Assembly: GCA_900095095.1 (NCBI GenBank)
Contig: FMBT01000334.1
Coordinates: 186,001-250,000 of the forward strand
DNA length: 64,000 bases
Source: Fragilariopsis cylindrus CCMP1102
Lineage: Eukaryota; Bacillariophyta; Bacillariophyceae; Bacillariales; Bacillariaceae
Direction of reading: 5' to 3'
Every line of letters begins with the position of its first letter. The stretch's first letter is position 1. Below the pieces are notes generated by a model. It saw only the letters and a program-made list of their open reading frames with translations, made no database searches and was not told the origin of the DNA. The position numbers were made by a program, and so were the translations under genes. Positions 60,682-64,000 of the stretch are shown piece after piece.

Positions 60682-63275
60682 ATGACGATCACCAATGTCA
60701 ATGTTGCGCCAAGCAACGAGAAGAAGAAGGAGGGTCATTCCATGACCACGAAGTGTGCGTTGGCGTTCCTCGTCGTACTTGTCGCCGCTGGTGCCACTGT
60801 TGGTGGATACTTTCTTATTCAACAGCAAAAAAACAACAACACCAAGAGCAATCAAATCCAAGGTGATGGGGGGTGTCAACCTACTATCAAGGAATTACAC
60901 AAGCCTGTTTTAGAAATTACACTTGCCCCCTCAGCACAATCGAAACAATTGATGGATGAGACGGAAACTAAGGATCTTGAACAAGCCATACTCGAAGCGT
61001 ACAATCAGGCATCAAATGGTTGCTCTGATGAATACCAACGTTGGATGTATGGTGTTAACATTATTGATCAGACCTTACTTGAAAAAGCTGTTATGGACAA
61101 AGAGGTCGATTCGTCGTCTATTTCCCATAATTTCGAAGAAGAGTTTAATTTGGTACTACGATTGGAAACCACAATTTCATGTGATGGTTGTACCAACGAT
61201 GAAGCATTTGCTTCCGTGTATCCATCATCGTTTGGAAAACGAGCAACCACCAACAGACGTCAGTTGAATGAAGACCTTTTCGACGCAAGTTCTGTCTATA
61301 ACGGCGTTGTAGCGAAGTTTGGTGGAACAATTTCCCAGATGAAACTCACTACAGAATCCGATATGGACCACACCTCTTATTACGACGGAGAAGCAGCCAC
61401 AACTGGTTGGGATGACGTCCAAGATGCATCTGCTGTAAGTTTCTGAAAGATATGATTATTATTATTAATTACTGCTTCTAATTTAGAAAAATCCGGGAAA
61501 AATGATACTGCATCATTCACTCACCACACGCTGACTCTTCTAAACTTTTATCGTCTTCCTATATCTATTTCTTGTTTGTTCTCTTTTCTCAACAAATATG
61601 TATTAAGACGCCTAATTCTGGAGGTAAAGGTAGCAAAGGTGTTGGAATGGCATCAGTCAGTTTTGCTAATAGTGATTTACTTGGTAGCAAAGGAGGTAGC
61701 AAAGGAAGTAAAGCAGGTTATTATGAGGATGCAATGGCAGATGCCGGTTCTGACTCAGGTAGCAAAGGAAGTAAAGCAGGTTCAGGTTCTTATGGGGTGC
61801 AATGATAGATGCCGGCGCTAACTTTGGTAGCAAAGGGGGTAGCAAAGGAAGTAAAGTAGGTTATTATGAGGATGCAATGGCAGATGCCGGCTCTAACTAT
61901 GGTAGCAAAGGAGGTAGCAAAGGAAGTAAAGTAGGTTATTATGAGGATGCAATGACAGATGCCGGTTCTAACTTCTTCGGTAGCAAAGGGGTAGCAAAGG
62001 CAGTAAAGGCTTTGCTTCAGGTTTGGTTGAAAGTGCTGAAATGCAAGGTACTAAAGGATCAAAGTCGTATTTACTCTGCGCAACAACGCCACCCTCGATT
62101 CAACCGCAGTATCACCAACTCCAGCACCAGTTGCTGGACGAGTTCCCTACACTACCCCCGCCCCATCCAGATTTGTTTATACTCCTCAGCCAACTAAGCA
62201 GCCAACACCGTTGCCTACTCCGTTACCAACACCTAGACCTACGCCCGATCCAACACCATTGCCCACGCAAGCTCCTGTGGTACAAGCTACTCAACAGAAG
62301 AGCCGACTGAACCACCAACACCGTTACCTACACCATTACCTACACCATTGCCAACACCATTGCCAACACCATTGCCAACACCATTGCCAACACCATTGCC
62401 AACACCATTGCCAACACCATTGCCAACACCATTGCCAACACCATTGCCTACTCCTCAACCAACGAATGCACCGGTCGCAGAAACACAGACAGAACAACCG
62501 ACTGAACCACCAACTCCACTGCCCACTTCAGTCCCAACTCTCCACTACTCCAGTCCCAACGGATCAACCCACGCCGTCGCCTACTCCCCCGCCTACTCCA
62601 GGACCATCTAGATTTATTTATACTCCTCAGCCGACACCGTTACCTACACCGTTACCTACACCGTTACCTTCGCCAAGACCAACACCTGATCCCACACCAT
62701 TACCTACACCTCAACCAACGAATGCTCCATCAATGCCTCCCTTTGAGGAAGCACAGACGATTCCTCCATCTACTGCCCCAACACCTACCCCATGCCCTGA
62801 TAATCCCTGCGAAATGCATTTCATGAGTGAATCTGCTGTAATTGAAGAAAGTTGTGATCCACTGGTCGGCAAAATCATTGAAATTGATAGTTGGTGTGGA
62901 CAGAGATGGGATGAATATTGCGTCGTTGCATACAATGACTGTTTTTCGTTTGATACGGGATGTGACGAAGATAGTGTCACCGCGATTGCAGAAGCAGCTA
63001 ATGTTGATAGAACTAAAATTGAATGTCCAGCAGATGAAACCGAAGTCTTTACAAATCCTCCTATCCTCATACCTGCAACACCATCACCAGGCGGTACGAC
63101 AGCTGAAGCCATCTGTCCTAGCCAATTCCCGGGTACCGGTACAGAGTGTAGCAACACAAATTTGCAATGTGTCTACTACCTATACACTGACCCGTCAGGA
63201 GAAGGAGGAGGAGAACAATGGCTGTGCAACTGTGGAGATGAACCTCAAGAGTTTTTCTGCAAACAAAATGAATAA
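60682..63275 (+). CDS. Silaffin/pleuralin-like secreted repeat protein: KGSK repeats, PTPLP tract and Cys-rich C-terminus
   Basis: Exon 1 60682-61434 and exon 2 61608-63275 (GCT/GTAAGT...TTAAG, phase 0). ATG at 60682. A membrane anchor or uncleaved signal is at residues 24-46 ([19 protein letters not shown]). Next is a unique domain of about 200 residues with Cys pairs. Exon 2 starts with repeats of [10 protein letters not shown](A/V)GYYEDAM-x-DAGS (lysines spaced as KxxK, as in silaffins), then TP/PTPLP repeats in two blocks with SRF(V/I)YTPQPT at each start, then two Cys-rich domains ([27 protein letters not shown]...CNCGDE). The frame changes about five times, at roughly 61795, 61985, 62060, 62297 and 62550, mostly like one missing base and all in repeat DNA. 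The deep conservation of sense on both sides argues for a live gene. A role in silica cell walls is inference from composition. Confidence 0.75.
61614..61995 (+). repeat. Coding tandem repeat of GGTAGCAAAGG units (KGSK)
   Basis: Nested repeats: short GGTAGCAAAGG units that encode GSKG, inside a larger unit of roughly 81-90 bases encoding the [10 protein letters not shown]...YYEDAM-x-DAG block. About four larger units, the last three nearly identical at the DNA level, suggesting recent expansion or homogenisation. Confidence 0.8.
62326..62460 (+). repeat. Coding 12-base tandem repeat (PTPL)
   Basis: About ten perfect or near-perfect head-to-tail copies of CCAACACCATTG, encoding the PTPL tetrapeptide. 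The lack of silent changes between copies shows recent amplification. Confidence 0.85.
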
Positions 63276-64000
63276 ATAGATCTTTCATTTCTCCACCAGA
63301 TTTTAGTATACGATCACTAGTGGCTGAGCTCAGTCCTGGTTAGATAAAATAATAATAATAATGAACAATACAAGTAGTAGTAACATATAAATAATATATA
63401 GTAAGTAGATGGATCAAGTTTTCTAGAAGAAATTCTGCTACATTGTACTTTTAATCTTGATAGACAAGGCAGCCAATTTTAGTGTATTGTGTGTGTGTGA
63501 TGCTTTGCTTGAGATTTATATCTTGATAACTACCATTTTCTAGTGAAAGATTGCTAATCATTATGAAGTAACAAACACACCTACAGACATTATGGATTTT
63601 AGTTCAACACAGTTCAACATAGTAACCGTGCAATGGATGATGGCAGAGGATACACCAATCAGCAAAACATTATCAATGTGTGCGAGTCTATCTTGAGAAA
63701 AACTACTACCATGTATTATTATGAAATCTGCAACAAAAGTGAAGTGATGAAGTAATTGATGGAGAATAGGACATTTGTTGCTTTTGTTGCTACAATATAT
63801 TGCTATTTGAGAAAGAGAGACAAAATCTAAGGAAATGGAAGGAAGAAAGCAAGACAATTGAAGAGGGGGGATATAGTAGTAATGTTAGTTAAAGAAATCA
63901 ATGACAACCGGGGGGGGGGGGGGGGGGTGATGGGATGGTGGGCTTCTCCAAAATTGAAACAAGAAAAAGGGCCAGAAGGGAAGTAGTGAAAGGTGGAAAT
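63276..64000. other. 3' flank of the repeat-protein gene, with a G18 run
   Basis: No gene seen. A run of 18 G lies at 63910-63927. The window ends here. Confidence 0.5.

Noticed and set aside
62348-62611. Alternate-frame proteins over the PTPL repeats (His/Gln-rich and Leu-rich readings)
   Set aside because: They are shadows of a 12-base repeat; the frame linking to the Cys-rich ends is the PTPL one.
14-63275. A biosynthetic gene cluster or defence island
   Set aside because: Genes are unrelated housekeeping functions on both strands with separate promoters; nothing links them into one pathway.
63910-63927. G-run at the window end as a telomere
   Set aside because: A pure G run without any repeated telomeric unit, and similar runs occur inside the window.

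Overview
This window is nuclear DNA of a diatom, genus not determined. The evidence is AT-rich sequence with short GT-AG introns (about 75-320 bases), and several proteins that begin with a signal peptide followed by an aromatic residue at the likely cleavage site (F in AFT, GFVP and AFST; W in AWTT), which is the plastid-targeting signature of algae with complex red plastids. A KGSK-repeat, proline-rich secreted protein resembles silica-wall proteins, and there is a CoDi-like Ty1/copia fossil. I count 20 protein genes, one tRNA and one retroelement relic.

Layout. 0-8.9 kb: 5'-truncated ARF guanine-exchange factor (GBF1/GNOM type), a SulP transporter with STAS and cyclic-nucleotide-binding-like domains, and a heme-thiolate peroxygenase-like protein. 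9.8-17.5 kb: SEC63, a plastid-type Mpv17/PMP22 protein, a GCK/twin-CX9C protein and ribosomal protein S9. 19-29 kb: organellar MnmE, a single-pass membrane protein, cytosolic ArgRS and a plastid-targeted tandem-domain protein. 30.6-34.7 kb: tRNA-Gln(CTG), a small beta-barrel-like protein, then a gene-poor, repeat-rich stretch with hairpin units and tRNA-like relics. 35-56 kb: plastid GrpE, an unknown secreted/plastid protein, an SMG7/EST1-like NMD factor, organellar CysRS, a CAT-like amino-acid transporter, RNA polymerase I largest subunit and a GH47 mannosidase. 56.5-59.3 kb: copia fossil on the minus strand. 60.7-63.3 kb: the silaffin/pleuralin-like candidate.

The genes are ordinary dispersed housekeeping genes, not an operon or cluster. 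Recurring themes are organelle protein synthesis and folding (MnmE, CysRS, GrpE), the secretory pathway (ARF-GEF, SEC63, GH47) and ribosome production (Pol I subunit, S9).

Most reading-frame breaks have one form. At about 20 places in 11 genes the frame continues perfectly if one base is restored, usually in a short homopolymer, and nearly always with the same sign. This looks like base undercalling in a long-read assembly rather than gene decay. Protein models below therefore span these points, and each is flagged.
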